From Myxococcales bacterium 68-20 (GTDB lineage Bacteria > Myxococcota_A > Polyangia > Polyangiales > Polyangiaceae): a stretch of DNA of 64,000 nucleotides. Under the pieces are notes generated by a model. The model searched no databases. It was not told where the DNA came from and was given only the letters and a program-made list of their open reading frames with translations. Positions within the stretch are counted from its first letter, which is position 1. Each line of letters starts with the position of its first letter. Location of the stretch: NCBI GenBank assembly GCA_001899635.1, contig MKVQ01000023.1, positions 309,274 to 373,273 on the forward strand, given 5' to 3'. Of this stretch, positions 53,360-62,174 are shown in pieces. The translations under genes and the position numbers were made by a program.

Positions 53360-54883
53360 TCACTTCCAAAGGCCCTTCGCCTGCCTCGCCAGCTCGACGA
53401 GCTGAAGCCGGTCGGCGTCCCCCTTCGCGCTCGCCGAGAGGATCGTGGTCACGTCGTCGAAGCGGGCTCCCTCGCTGTGCTTCGAGCGCCGAAGGATCTC
53501 GGCGAATTCGGCGGTCGCCGCGGCGAACCGGAAGTCCGGCGGGGCCTCGTCGAACGACGCCGCGAGGCGGGAGGCCGTGAACGGGACGGTCGCCTCCGTC
53601 GATACGTCGCCGTCGGGCTGCTTCCAGCGGAGCCTCACGTTCGCGACGTTCGCCGTCGCGAGCTGCCCGTCCTTCGCCGGCCCGGTCAGCTCGACCTCGT
53701 AGAAGGCAGTCACCGAGTGGCCGGCGCCGAGGTCACCCGAGTCTTTCGCGTCGTCTTCGAAGTCCTCGTTGTTCAGGACGCGGTTCTCGTAACCAATGAG
53801 CCGGTACCGCTGCACGAACGTCGGGTCGAGCTCGATCTGGATCTTCGCGTCCTTCGCGATCACCTGGAGCGTCGACACCAGCCGCTTCTGGACGAAGCGG
53901 TCGATCTCCTCCGGCGCGTCGATGTACGCGTAGTTTCCGTTGCCCTTGTCGGCCAGCGCCTCCATGTCGCGTGCGTTGTAGTTCCCTTGCCCGAAGCCGA
54001 ACGTGGAGAGCGTGATGCCCTTCTCGCGCTCCTGCTCGATCAAGCTGACGAGATCGTTGCCGGTCAGTCCGACGTTGAAGTCGCCGTCCGTGCAGAGGAT
54101 GACGCGGTTCACCGAGTCGACCTGCTGCTGGAGCTTCACCTGCTCCGCGAGCGCGTACGCCTTGCGGATGCCGCCCTCCCCGTTCGTACCTCCTCCGGCG
54201 GAGAGTCCGTCGATCGCGGCGAGGACCTTCGCCTTGTCGGTCACGCGCGCCGGCTCGAGGACGACGGACTCGCGGCCCGAATAGGTCACGATCGAGATCG
54301 TATCCGCATCGGTGAGCTTGCCGACGAGGCTCCTCAGCATGTCCTTCACGAGGGGGAGCTTCGTCGGCTCGTCCATCGATCCCGAGACGTCGACGAGGAA
54401 GACCAAGTTCGCCGGCTTGCGCTGCGCGGGATCGACCGCCCTGCCCTGGAGACCGACGCGAAGGAGGTGGAAGCCTTGGCCGAAAGCCGAAGGTGCCCCG
54501 TCGAGGTGCACCGCGAACGGCTTGTCGTCCTGCGGCTGCGCGTAGTCGTAGCGGAAGTAGTTGAGGTACTCCTCGACGCGGACGCCATCGACGTTCGGCA
54601 GGCGGCCCGCTCGGATGTCTCGACGCATGAGCGAGTAGCTCCCGGTGTCCACGTCGACGCCGAACGTCGACACGGGCTGCGTCGCCGTGTCGACCCAGTC
54701 GTTCTCCACGAGCTTGCCGTAGGTCTCTCGCGAGACGTCCGCTTCGCCCGCGTTGGTGGGATTGCGGCCGTACGAACCCTCGGGCGAGCCCGCGAAAGTC
54801 ATGCTGTCGGCGTCGTCGCCACAGGCCACGACGGCGGTGGCGAGGAGCGCGGCGAGAAGAAGCGAAGATCGGAGGAGTCGCAT
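53360..54883 (-). CDS. YfbK-type von Willebrand factor A lipoprotein
   Basis: The 507-residue product begins with the signal LLLAALLATAVVAC, a strong lipobox. The vWFA-N region follows (TFGVDVDTGSYSLMRRDIRA, RVEEYLNYFRYDY), then the VWA domain with an intact MIDAS DVSGS at residues 165-169 (NLVFLVDVSGSMDEP), TDGDF and the GGGTNGEGGI loop, and a C-terminal DUF3520-like part (IQIELDPTFVQRYRLIGYEN, LRWKQPDGDVSTEATVPF). This is the YfbK family seen in E. coli, thought to be an envelope metal-dependent adhesion or scaffold protein. A decayed copy of its C-terminal segment lies at 42073-42159. Confidence 0.9.
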   Translation of the reverse strand: MRLLRSSLLLAALLATAVVACGDDADSMTFAGSPEGSYGRNPTNAGEADVSRETYGKLVENDWVDTATQPVSTFGVDVDTGSYSLMRRDIRAGRLPNVDGVRVEEYLNYFRYDYAQPQDDKPFAVHLDGAPSAFGQGFHLLRVGLQGRAVDPAQRKPANLVFLVDVSGSMDEPTKLPLVKDMLRSLVGKLTDADTISIVTYSGRESVVLEPARVTDKAKVLAAIDGLSAGGGTNGEGGIRKAYALAEQVKLQQQVDSVNRVILCTDGDFNVGLTGNDLVSLIEQEREKGITLSTFGFGQGNYNARDMEALADKGNGNYAYIDAPEEIDRFVQKRLVSTLQVIAKDAKIQIELDPTFVQRYRLIGYENRVLNNEDFEDDAKDSGDLGAGHSVTAFYEVELTGPAKDGQLATANVANVRLRWKQPDGDVSTEATVPFTASRLAASFDEAPPDFRFAAATAEFAEILRRSKHSEGARFDDVTTILSASAKGDADRLQLVELARQAKGLWK

Positions 54884-55112
54884 GCCGGCCCGTCAAGCAA
54901 CGCATGTGCCGCGAGCCATAGGCCCACAACGGCTCGTATTTCGGCGTCGTTCGACGTGCCACGAGCTGCCGGTGCATGGCGTTCCGATCATGCCTCGGCG
55001 CGCGCGATCAGCCTCTGGAGCGCCGCACCGGGCTCGAAGCTCCGCTGAGTGAGGAGCGGGGCGCATTCTTCACACGGCGCCCCCGTCGCGGCGTGGCACA
55101 TTGCGGGCATCG
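54884..55112. other. Promoter region between divergent VWA genes
   Basis: About 230 bases shared by the two divergent von Willebrand lipoprotein genes. No operator or hairpin is evident. Confidence 0.3.
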
Positions 55113-56438
55113 ATGAGGAACTGGTGGACGTACGGTGTGGGGATTTCAACTCCGGTTGCCCTCGCTTTGGCCCTCGGGGTCGGCTGTGGATCGACCGGCG
55201 CGGATCTTCTGCCGGAGGCAAGCGTTGGCGACGGCGGTGAAGAGGATGGTGGAGGGCCGCCGTTCGTGCCTCCGCACACCGACGCCAGCGCAGGAGACGG
55301 CAGCCTTGCGGCATGCACGACGTTCAGCGCCGAGGCGAAGCTGGCGCCGGCGGCGATGCTGATCGTGCTCGATCGCACGGCAAGCATGAGCCAGCTCGGC
55401 AAGTGGGCCGCCGCACGGACCGCCATCGTCGACGCCATCGACAAGGACGTCTTCGACACGATCTCCCTCGGGATGCTCACGTTCCCATCGCCGACGTCGG
55501 TGCCCGGCCCCGCCTGCATCTTCAACTTCCCCATCTACTGCGCCGTCTCGGCGACCCCTCAGGTGCCGATCCAGGCGGCGGGCGCGGCGAAGTCCTCCGC
55601 GGCCACGGGCGTGCGTCACGACATCCGTGAGTATCTCGTCGCCAACGGTCCGGAGAGCGCGGACGCGTCGGACTCGTCACCCATCTGGGCCGCCCTCCAC
55701 GGCGCTTACTCGTTCATCAAGACCGTCCCCGACGTCGACAAGCGCGTGGTGGTGCTCATCACGGACGGTGGCGGCAGCTGCACGTCGGTCGCGACTCCGG
55801 CGCGGCCCGCCTATACCGACAACAACGGGTGCCAGGACTGGGAACAGCCACGGGGGATGGCCGAGCTCATCGCTGCGGCGCAGACCAACGCGACGACGCC
55901 CATCGAGACGTTCGTCGTCGGCGTGCCCGGTTCGAACAGCCACGGTCAGCAGGCCGGTAGCTACGACACGCCGCCGTACAGCATGCTGCTCGCGCTCAGC
56001 ACCTATGCGGTCGCGGGCTCGCCCTCGACCGTCGATCCGTCCTGCGACAAGACTCTGACGTTCTCGCAAGGCGGCGCCGATCCCGCGCGCCCGTGCCACG
56101 TCGATCTTTCGAACGGCGCGAGCTTCAATGCGGATGCGGTCGCGAACGCGATCTCCGCGATCCGCCGGAACGCGCTCGGTTGCGTCTACAATCTCCCGCA
56201 GCCCCCGTCGGGTCAGGCGATCCCCCCGAACGAAGTCAACGTCGTCGTGACCATCGACGGTACCGAACACGTGGTCCCGAAACGCCAGGCAAAGACAGAC
56301 ACGTGTGCGAGCGACCTCTGCTGGGACTACGACGCCGACGGCAAGGTCACCTTGATCGGCAATGCCTGCGCTTCGGTCAGCACTGCCGCGCACGCGAAGG
56401 TCGACATCTACGCGGGCTGCGCGACGATCGTGAAGTGA
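55113..56438 (+). CDS. Von Willebrand factor A lipoprotein with degenerate MIDAS
   Basis: From ATG 55113 the signal is STPVALALALGVGC, a lipobox. After an Asp/Gly-rich linker, the VWA domain reads APAAMLIVLDRTASMSQLGK, where the MIDAS DxSxS is DRTAS, with Thr replacing the first Ser; the later VVVLITDGGGSCTS is intact. Insertions with cysteines (CIFNFPIYC, CTSVATPARPAYTDNNGC) and C-terminal Cys pairs (CASDLCWDYDADGK) are typical of Polyangia VWA lipoproteins. It is probably a surface binding protein; metal binding may be altered. It diverges from the YfbK-type gene and converges on the RCC1 gene. Confidence 0.82.
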   Translation: MRNWWTYGVGISTPVALALALGVGCGSTGADLLPEASVGDGGEEDGGGPPFVPPHTDASAGDGSLAACTTFSAEAKLAPAAMLIVLDRTASMSQLGKWAAARTAIVDAIDKDVFDTISLGMLTFPSPTSVPGPACIFNFPIYCAVSATPQVPIQAAGAAKSSAATGVRHDIREYLVANGPESADASDSSPIWAALHGAYSFIKTVPDVDKRVVVLITDGGGSCTSVATPARPAYTDNNGCQDWEQPRGMAELIAAAQTNATTPIETFVVGVPGSNSHGQQAGSYDTPPYSMLLALSTYAVAGSPSTVDPSCDKTLTFSQGGADPARPCHVDLSNGASFNADAVANAISAIRRNALGCVYNLPQPPSGQAIPPNEVNVVVTIDGTEHVVPKRQAKTDTCASDLCWDYDADGKVTLIGNACASVSTAAHAKVDIYAGCATIVK

Positions 56439-56452
56439 ACGCGCAACAGCGC

Positions 56453-56565
56453 GACTCCAATCCCCGACGGTGCGAGGGACTTGGCCAAAGCAAGCCACAC
56501 CGAGACCGTCGCGCGCCACCAGCTCTGGTGCAGGCGGTGGCGCGAGAGCCAAGTCGTGGGGAGTC
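56453..56565. repeat. Triple nested inverted repeat between convergent genes
   Basis: Three nested stems: GACTCC/GGAGTC (56453-56458 with 56560-56565), GACTTGGC/GCCAAGTC (56478-56485 with 56548-56555), and CGCGCCACC/GGTGGCGCG (56512-56520 with 56536-56544). A single RNA covering it would fold into a long branched stem. No T-tract is present. Possible structured RNA or bidirectional terminator of the two convergent genes. Confidence 0.5.
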
Positions 56566-56615
56566 TGGGGCTGACTGGACCGACGTACGATCGCGCACCA
56601 CGCACGGACCGCGCT

Positions 56616-58283
56616 CTACCAGACAATCGATTTCGGTGTGGCACGTGAAATCTGGGTACCGTCGCCGAGTTGCCCGAAGTAGTTCAATCCCCAGCACATC
56701 ACGTTGCCGCTGACGAGCGCGCAAGTGTGCGATCCGCCGAGGGCCAGCTGGTTCACGCCGGAGAGACCTTCGACCGAAGGCAACGACGCTTGCATTGCGC
56801 CGTCATACCCAAGTTGTCCCGCATTGTTGTTACCCCAGCACACTGCCGCCCCGTCCTCGAGGCCAGCGCAGGCGTGACTAGCGTTGGCGACGATACTCAC
56901 CGAATTCGCAATGGCTCCGGCGGGCACCGGCAGCAGGCTATACGCGGGCGTGAGACTACCGAGCTGCCCGCCTTCATTCCGCCCCCAACAGCCAATCGTG
57001 CCATCCGTCAGACGCGCGCAACTGTAGGACGCGCCCAAGGCCATCTGGGCGACTCCCGTGATGCTCGCCTGGGCCGACGGTGTCGCGCGAATGCCCTCGG
57101 TGGTCCCATCGCCAAGCTGTCCGTACGAGTTCGTCCCCCAGCAGATCGCCTTTCCGCCAGCCAGCAGTGCACAGTTGTGGAGCTCGCCAGAGGCAAGACC
57201 GACAGCTCCAGAGACATTGAGCACCTCGACTGGGTCGGGACGCGAGATGGTGGTGCCGTCGCCGAGCTGTCCGTAGAAGTTGTAGCCCCAACATCGGACG
57301 GTACCGCCTTCGAGCCGTGCGCACTGATGAGAGCGGCCTGCGCTCAGCTCTACGGCTCCGGTCAGGTTCGCGACGACCGTTGGGGTGTATCGCGCGCCTC
57401 CTGCAGGGTCCACAGAACCGTGGATGTACTGCCCCCAACAACGTACCGTGCCACCGTCGACGCGGGCACAGGTGTGCTGGTGGCCTGCACTCAGCTCCAC
57501 GACATTGGTCAGTCCGCTGACCGCCGTCGGAACGCCCCGATCGTTCTGGCCGCCCTCGCCCAGCTGGCCCCAACCATTCCATCCCCAACAACGGACGGTG
57601 CCGTCGGCAAGCGCGATGCACGTATGGGAAGCCCCCGCTACGACCGCGACCGCCGCCGGATGGCATGACGCAGCGTTCTCATTCGCGCTCGTCTGCGCGG
57701 TCCCGCAAGGACTGCAGGTGCGATCGGCCGATGGCGTGCCAATGGTGACCACCTTTTGTCCGATGGCGCAGGTTGTCCATGGAGCACATTCCGTTGCGGG
57801 GTCCGCATCATGGTCCCACGTCCCCGGCGCACACTCCGCACACGTCGCCGGCGTCGTCGACGAACCTGCGATTGTCTGCACCGTGCCGACGCCGCACGTC
57901 CCAGCGGTGCAGGCAGCCTGGTCCTCGGCCGTAGAGTAGTAGCCGTTCGCACACGGGGCGCATGTTCGGTCAGCCGTTGCCGACGGAGCCTGCACCACGT
58001 AGGTGCCAGCCGCGCAGGTCGACCACGCGGCACAGGGAGTTGTCGGATCGCCGTCGTGATCCCACGTCCCCTCGAGGCAACTCGTCAGAACGCCGGCGTC
58101 TGCATCCATCCATCCCGCGTCTTCGGGCGGCGCGACGTCGAGCGGACCTGCGTCTCTCTCCGGTTCGGCGTCGACCGCCCCGCCATCGGCCGCAGCATCG
58201 CCGACCCCAAGTCCGACAGAGCCACCACAGCCACTCGACAGGACGCCAAACAACACCCCGAGGATCGCGATCCGGCTCCGCAC
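56616..58283 (-). CDS. Seven-repeat RCC1 propeller lipoprotein
   Basis: The GTG at 58281-58283 follows AGGAGGAG, giving the signal SRIAILGVLFGVLSSGC with lipobox Cys; the open frame further upstream is only the repeat array read through. After an acidic linker come two Cys-rich units (CAPCANGYYSTAEDQAACTA, CAECAPGTWDHDADPATECA) and seven RCC1 repeats, each of the form GxxHTCAxxxxGxxxCWGxNxxGQLGDG, enough for a complete seven-bladed propeller with a disulfide in each blade. RCC1 propellers bind proteins. In myxobacteria, many such lipoproteins are surface-exposed with unknown partners. The gene lies directly downstream of a phased palindrome array. Confidence 0.88.
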   Translation of the reverse strand: MRSRIAILGVLFGVLSSGCGGSVGLGVGDAAADGGAVDAEPERDAGPLDVAPPEDAGWMDADAGVLTSCLEGTWDHDGDPTTPCAAWSTCAAGTYVVQAPSATADRTCAPCANGYYSTAEDQAACTAGTCGVGTVQTIAGSSTTPATCAECAPGTWDHDADPATECAPWTTCAIGQKVVTIGTPSADRTCSPCGTAQTSANENAASCHPAAVAVVAGASHTCIALADGTVRCWGWNGWGQLGEGGQNDRGVPTAVSGLTNVVELSAGHQHTCARVDGGTVRCWGQYIHGSVDPAGGARYTPTVVANLTGAVELSAGRSHQCARLEGGTVRCWGYNFYGQLGDGTTISRPDPVEVLNVSGAVGLASGELHNCALLAGGKAICWGTNSYGQLGDGTTEGIRATPSAQASITGVAQMALGASYSCARLTDGTIGCWGRNEGGQLGSLTPAYSLLPVPAGAIANSVSIVANASHACAGLEDGAAVCWGNNNAGQLGYDGAMQASLPSVEGLSGVNQLALGGSHTCALVSGNVMCWGLNYFGQLGDGTQISRATPKSIVW

Positions 58284-58429
58284 AAGCTCCTCCTGCTTCT
58301 CCCCGCTCGCGACGCTCCGGAGCGGCAGACGGCATGCCAACACGGGGACCTTGGGGAAGCTACGCGATTGGTGTTGGGTCACGTGATCCGCGTCCTCGCA
58401 TCGGGCAGGCGGTAGCCGAGATGCGAGCG

Positions 58430-58890
58430 CGCTTCCGTCGGCGAAATTCTCAACGTCGGGCTCTGGGGAGCGTCCTGAGACGAACATCCGGCTCGCCGGG
58501 CTCCCGGGAGCCTGCCAAGGCGAAGCTCGTAGCGCGCCGGGCTGCCGGGAGCTTCGGTTGACGCAATTCTTGCCGCTTACGGCTCCTGGGAGCCTCCCGA
58601 GATGAAGTTCGGACGCGACGGGGCTCCCGGGAGCTCCCAGCGACGCAATTCGGACCGGGCCGGGGCTCCCGGGAGCCTCCCAACATGCAAGTTCGAGCTC
58701 GCCAGGCTCCCAGGAGCCTCCAAGGCTGCAACCTCGGGAGCGCGGCGGCTCCCGGGAGCCTCCCGATATGGAATTCGTAGTCGTCGGGGCTCCCGGGAGC
58801 TTCCGTCGACGCCATTCGGATCCGTCGGAGCTCCCGGGAGCTTCCGCTGGCGAAGGATCGCACCGCACCGGCCTCCCGGAACCTGCCTCG
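58430..58890. repeat. Phased palindrome array, about 11 units of 41-42 bp
   Basis: The element GGCTCCCGGGAGCC or a close variant recurs with centres near 58464, 58505, 58546, 58588, 58628, 58671, 58712, 58754, 58795, 58836 and 58877. Each is followed by CTCC and, half a period later, by a second weakly palindromic core of the AATTCG type. Spacing alternates between 41 and 42 bp, so units break the reading frame and this is not a coding repeat. The mean of about 41.4 bp equals four turns of B-DNA, placing every palindrome on one face. It sits 150-600 bp upstream of the RCC1 lipoprotein's start, between divergent genes. Confidence 0.85.
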
Positions 58891-59050
58891 AAACGGCGCG
58901 CGTCATGCCGGGCCGTGCCTTGACGAGCTTCTGCCCTTGCGCCACCTTGGCGCGCCTATTGCGCGGTCGGGGGGCCGGCGCAGTGGGGACGGCGCGCTGC
59001 TGCTGCCGTGTTGCCGTTCGTCATCGGGCCCTCCTCAGAAGGAGACGACG

Positions 59051-59920
59051 ATGAACGCTCGCAACACGCGCACCGGAAAGACGACGAAGGCCAGTCCGAC
59101 GGTCAAGCCCGTCGAGCGTCCGTCGGGCCTCGCACCGGCAGCGGACGCCTTCGAGGCGCTCAAGGCCGACTACGCGAAGCTTCCGGCGGCGACGCTCATC
59201 CCGATCAATGTCGATATCCCGCGCGCCGTCGCCGTCGTCCTCGGTGCGGAGCCACGCGTGCGCTCGCTCCTGCCGGCGATGCAGGCCGCGCTAAAGAGTC
59301 CGCCGACGGCCGTGGTCGAATCGCTTCGCCAAACCGCCCTCGGCGCCTGGTACGCGCACCTGATTGCAATGCCCGCCAAGTCGGCGGGCTCCGCCAAGGA
59401 GCTCCTCGACCGCGCGACGCCGCTGCGCGCGAAGCTCCTCAAGGCCGCCGACGCGCTCGCCGACGCCGAGCTCGTGGATGCCGCCGCGGTCGCACGGATC
59501 CGCGAGGGCTCGGGCAACATCGACAGGGCAAACGATCTGGTTGCCCTCGCCGCCCTCTTCAGCCAGAGCTGGGACGAGATCCACGACAAGACGGCGATCG
59601 TTCGGGCGCAGGTCGACGAGGCAGCGATGCTCGGTCCGAGCCTCCTCCTCGCCCTCGCCGAGGAGCCCCTGCCGAAGTCGGACAACGCCAACGACACCCG
59701 CCAGCGTGCCTTCACGCTCCTCGTCACCGCCTACGACGAGGTTCGCCGCGCCGTCACGTTCGTGCGCTGGGCGGAGGGCGACGCCGACGCCTTTGCGCCG
59801 TCGCTGTACGCAAAGTCCCGCAAGCGGAGGCCGGGCGCGAGCGATGACGCGGAGGGCGACGTCGATGGTGACGACGCGGTCGCTCCCGTCGCCGCGCCGC
59901 CCGACGCGACGCCGAGCTGA
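59051..59920 (+). CDS. Hypothetical protein, alpha-helical
   Basis: The start ATG follows AGAAGGAGA with six bases spacing. The 289-residue protein has a basic, Thr/Lys-rich N-terminus, a long helical middle (LLDRATPLRAKLLKAADALA, DLVALAALFSQSWDEIHDKT, ALTLLVTAYDEVRRAVTFVR-like helices) and an acidic Asp/Ala-rich tail with a basic KSRKRRPG patch before it. No signal peptide or membrane segment. I recognise no named family, although similar proteins recur in several copies in Polyangia genomes as far as I recall. Right upstream lies the palindrome array, whose function may concern this gene too. Confidence 0.7.
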   Translation: MNARNTRTGKTTKASPTVKPVERPSGLAPAADAFEALKADYAKLPAATLIPINVDIPRAVAVVLGAEPRVRSLLPAMQAALKSPPTAVVESLRQTALGAWYAHLIAMPAKSAGSAKELLDRATPLRAKLLKAADALADAELVDAAAVARIREGSGNIDRANDLVALAALFSQSWDEIHDKTAIVRAQVDEAAMLGPSLLLALAEEPLPKSDNANDTRQRAFTLLVTAYDEVRRAVTFVRWAEGDADAFAPSLYAKSRKRRPGASDDAEGDVDGDDAVAPVAAPPDATPS

Positions 59921-60485
59921 CCAGCGCTCGACTCGTGACGACCACCGGCGCGGCGGGCCTTGCTCGTCGCGCCGGGCTCGCCGTACTCCAAGGTGGCGAA
60001 CCTCCCGCGGTGGGGACGCGCCTTCTGGAGTCGTCCCACCAGAGCCACGATCGACGCGAACGAATCCGAGCACACTCGCCACGCAGCCGCACTCGTTCAC
60101 TTTCTGGGCGGAGCGCCGAGCAAAGCGCGTGGCGTCCTCGAGGCATGGCGAATGACGTCGAGCGCGCCTGGATGGCTCGTCTTGCGGCGCAGTTTCGACG
60201 CGCTCGTTACCATCCGCAGAGGCTGGGAGCTCGCCACGAGGGTCGTAGTCCGCAGAATGCGATCAATCCTTAGGACAGGGCGAGGACTTACGAGAGCTCG
60301 GACGGACACGGGCCCTATTGCCACGAGGGCTCGGCGCGCCGGCACCCGCTAGTCTCGAAGCTGCCGCCTCGATCCAACCCGTTCCCACGATGCTCCCGAT
60401 GCTCATCTGCGCGCGAGGAGGTGCCCCGAGAGTGCTGGCAAGGTCGAGCCGGCGCGTTGCTAAACTGCGCGCGTCCATCGTGCCA
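59921..60485. other. Intergenic, no gene seen
   Basis: About 565 bases without a convincing gene. Near 60460 a rightward GTTGCTAAACTGCG stretch looks like a -10 promoter region that no longer leads to a gene, as if the original gene had been replaced by the leftward block that ends at 60486. Confidence 0.35.
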
Positions 60486-61397
60486 TCAGCCGTAGTCGCC
60501 TTTGCGCACCCACTCCACGCTCTCGTTTTCAAGGAATGCGACCGCGGTGCAAATCCGCTCCTTGGCGACATCAGGGAACGCCGACGACAGCTCGTCGAAG
60601 GCGTCGTAGGGTCCGCCTGCGAAGTAGATGTAGCCCCCCTCTGCGCTCTCATACGGGACACCGTTTGCGGGATCTTCATAGTGCGCTCGAAACCACTCGA
60701 CAAGCTGCTCAACTGTGAAATCACTACCGGCCGTGGGGCGCTCCCCATGCGCTTCGTGGAGACGTCGAAGGGTGTGATCGGCGAAACGCAGCAAATCTTC
60801 GGCATGAGATTCTAACACCGTGGCGCCCGTTGCCACGCCGTGAGCAACCGCATTGCGAAGGTTCACGAGCAACTCCAGCTTTTCATAGTCGGCGCGGGCA
60901 ATGACACCGTGTATGAAGAGTTCCTTTACAAGACGCAGCGGACTAGGTGGTTCGACTTGTAGCCCTTCAGACCGCGCAAGCTGGCGCAGCACGGGTTCAA
61001 CTCCAGACCAAGCGAGAAGGAGTGCCCCCTCCTTGCTTCCGGAGGCAATTATCTTCCTCGTCTCGGCGAGACGCGAACGAATGTCATGCTCGGTGATATC
61101 GGCGCGTCGTTCCGGCGCGACGAAGAATTCGAGGACGTTAAGTTGCCACCCCGGATGGTTCGCTATTGCTTGCGCAAGCGCGATGTCATGTTCCCTGTTG
61201 TCGTTGAGTCTAGCCCGCAACTGGAAGACAACGCCCTCATCCCCCTTCATTGCTACAGCGTCAGGCTCGAACGGTACGAGCCACCGAGGCAGCTCGCTCA
61301 CAGCAGGGCTTCGCACGACGCGGTACCCCGTCGCCTCGTACTCCCTAACGACTCTTGAGAGTTCTGCTGCGGCGGCCTTCAGTTCAGAGGGCGTCAC
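60486..61397 (-). CDS. HEPN-like protein with N-terminal nuclease-like domain
   Basis: The 303-residue protein has an N-terminal 100-residue alpha/beta part with a restriction-endonuclease-like look (VVREYEATGYRVVRSPAVSE, DEGVVFQLRARLNDNREHDI, WQLNVLEFFVAPERRADITE), resembling the REase_AHJR type. A helical middle carries LRNAVAHG, the R-N-x3-H motif of HEPN ribonucleases, at residues 181-186, preceded by LLLAWSGVEPVLRQLA. The C-terminal 80 residues (GGYIYFAGGPYDAFDELSSA) form a third, unassigned part. HEPN proteins often act in phage defence or toxin-antitoxin systems. The block is visibly less GC-rich than the rest. The start overlaps the stop of the RusA gene. Confidence 0.68.
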   Translation of the reverse strand: MTPSELKAAAAELSRVVREYEATGYRVVRSPAVSELPRWLVPFEPDAVAMKGDEGVVFQLRARLNDNREHDIALAQAIANHPGWQLNVLEFFVAPERRADITEHDIRSRLAETRKIIASGSKEGALLLAWSGVEPVLRQLARSEGLQVEPPSPLRLVKELFIHGVIARADYEKLELLVNLRNAVAHGVATGATVLESHAEDLLRFADHTLRRLHEAHGERPTAGSDFTVEQLVEWFRAHYEDPANGVPYESAEGGYIYFAGGPYDAFDELSSAFPDVAKERICTAVAFLENESVEWVRKGDYG

Positions 61398-61759
61398 TTG
61401 ATATTCTCCGGCGCCGCCCGCTCCACGCAGACGTGGACAAAGTCTTTGCCGGCCGATATCCTCGCAAGGAGGTCCGGCAAGATGCCGAGGGCGACAAACG
61501 CTCCGCCTATCTCTCTCTTGCGACCGACCGTGTCCGCGACTTGGCTGTCGTCGACGTAGACGATGCCGTTGAGAGCATCTTGTATGGGCTTCATCATGTT
61601 GTCGACGTCCGGGGCCGTGGAGTTGTAGAAGTACGTCGCGCGCACGACAACTAGCTCACTTGTTGGAGCGTGGCCCGCGGGCCAGACTGCTTGCGCGGCC
61701 TTCGTCACTCTGTCCCTCCAGGCTTTGAGCAGGGACCTGCGCTTGGTCTGCCCAGACAC
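61394..61759 (-). CDS. RusA-type Holliday junction resolvase
   Basis: The 121-residue protein has the RusA signature: VRATYFYNSTAPDVDNMMKP IQDALNG and VYVDDSQV; Asp51, Asp53, Lys57, Asp70 and Asp71 correspond to the catalytic acids and lysine of RusA. RusA proteins resolve four-way junctions and are usually phage- or prophage-borne. The product is short at the C-terminus compared with lambdoid RusA but intact in the core. Its stop codon overlaps the ATG of the HEPN-like gene, so the two are translated together, which hints at a mobile defence or phage-derived module. Confidence 0.85.
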   Translation of the reverse strand: MSGQTKRRSLLKAWRDRVTKAAQAVWPAGHAPTSELVVVRATYFYNSTAPDVDNMMKPIQDALNGIVYVDDSQVADTVGRKREIGGAFVALGILPDLLARISAGKDFVHVCVERAAPENIK

Positions 61760-62174
61760 GGGGGGACCGTCGATGAAGAAGTCGAAGGGCAGCAGGGCTC
61801 ACTCCTTGGGTGCCAAGATAAGCGATACTCGGCGAAGTGGCCATCGTCGAATACGACGACGCCCGGAAGTCTTTCGGAAAGGCCCGCTCCGTTAACGTAT
61901 CCCGAACGGCACCATTGCCGCGCAGTGGTTCAAGCCATCTTGACCGCGGGAAGCGTGCTCCGGCACGCGCTCTTCATGCGCGCGCAGAAGGCCGTCGGCG
62001 TGCCCGTTCAGGGCGACGCGCTCGCCGACCGCCTCGCGTCGTTGGTCGTCTTTCGCCGCCAACGCCGAGCAAGGACGTGGTGGGAAGCCTACAGAAGCAG
62101 TGCCTCCAATTTCCGAAAGCAGCGCTCACCCATCAAACTCGCAGCTGACGGTCTCCGCGCTACACTCATCGCTC
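61760..62174. other. Intergenic; possible gene relic
   Basis: About 415 bases between the RusA gene and the next rightward gene. A rightward frame AILTAGSVLRHALFMRAQKA continuing VGVPVQGDALADRLASLVVF (about 61930-62130) has natural codon use and may be a relic. TACACT at 62161-62166 is the likely -10 box of the next gene, eight bases before its ATG. Confidence 0.35.

Noticed and set aside
53222..55048. 608-residue rightward open frame
   Set aside because: Antisense shadow of the YfbK-type VWA gene.
56440..56500. Decayed tRNA suggested by the translated DSNPRR pattern
   Set aside because: The T-arm-like sequence has a changed T-loop and the rest does not fold as a cloverleaf; the nested inverted repeat explains the region better.
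58450..58868. N-terminal extension of the RCC1 protein through the palindrome array
   Set aside because: The frame is open through the array only because it is GC-rich; unit length breaks the frame, and a signal peptide with AGGAGGAG lies at 58283.
58430..58890. CRISPR array
   Set aside because: Repeats are 14-18 bp palindromes with many mismatches and the 'spacers' share an AATTCG core with each other; no cas gene is near. Unit size (41-42 bp) is also too small.
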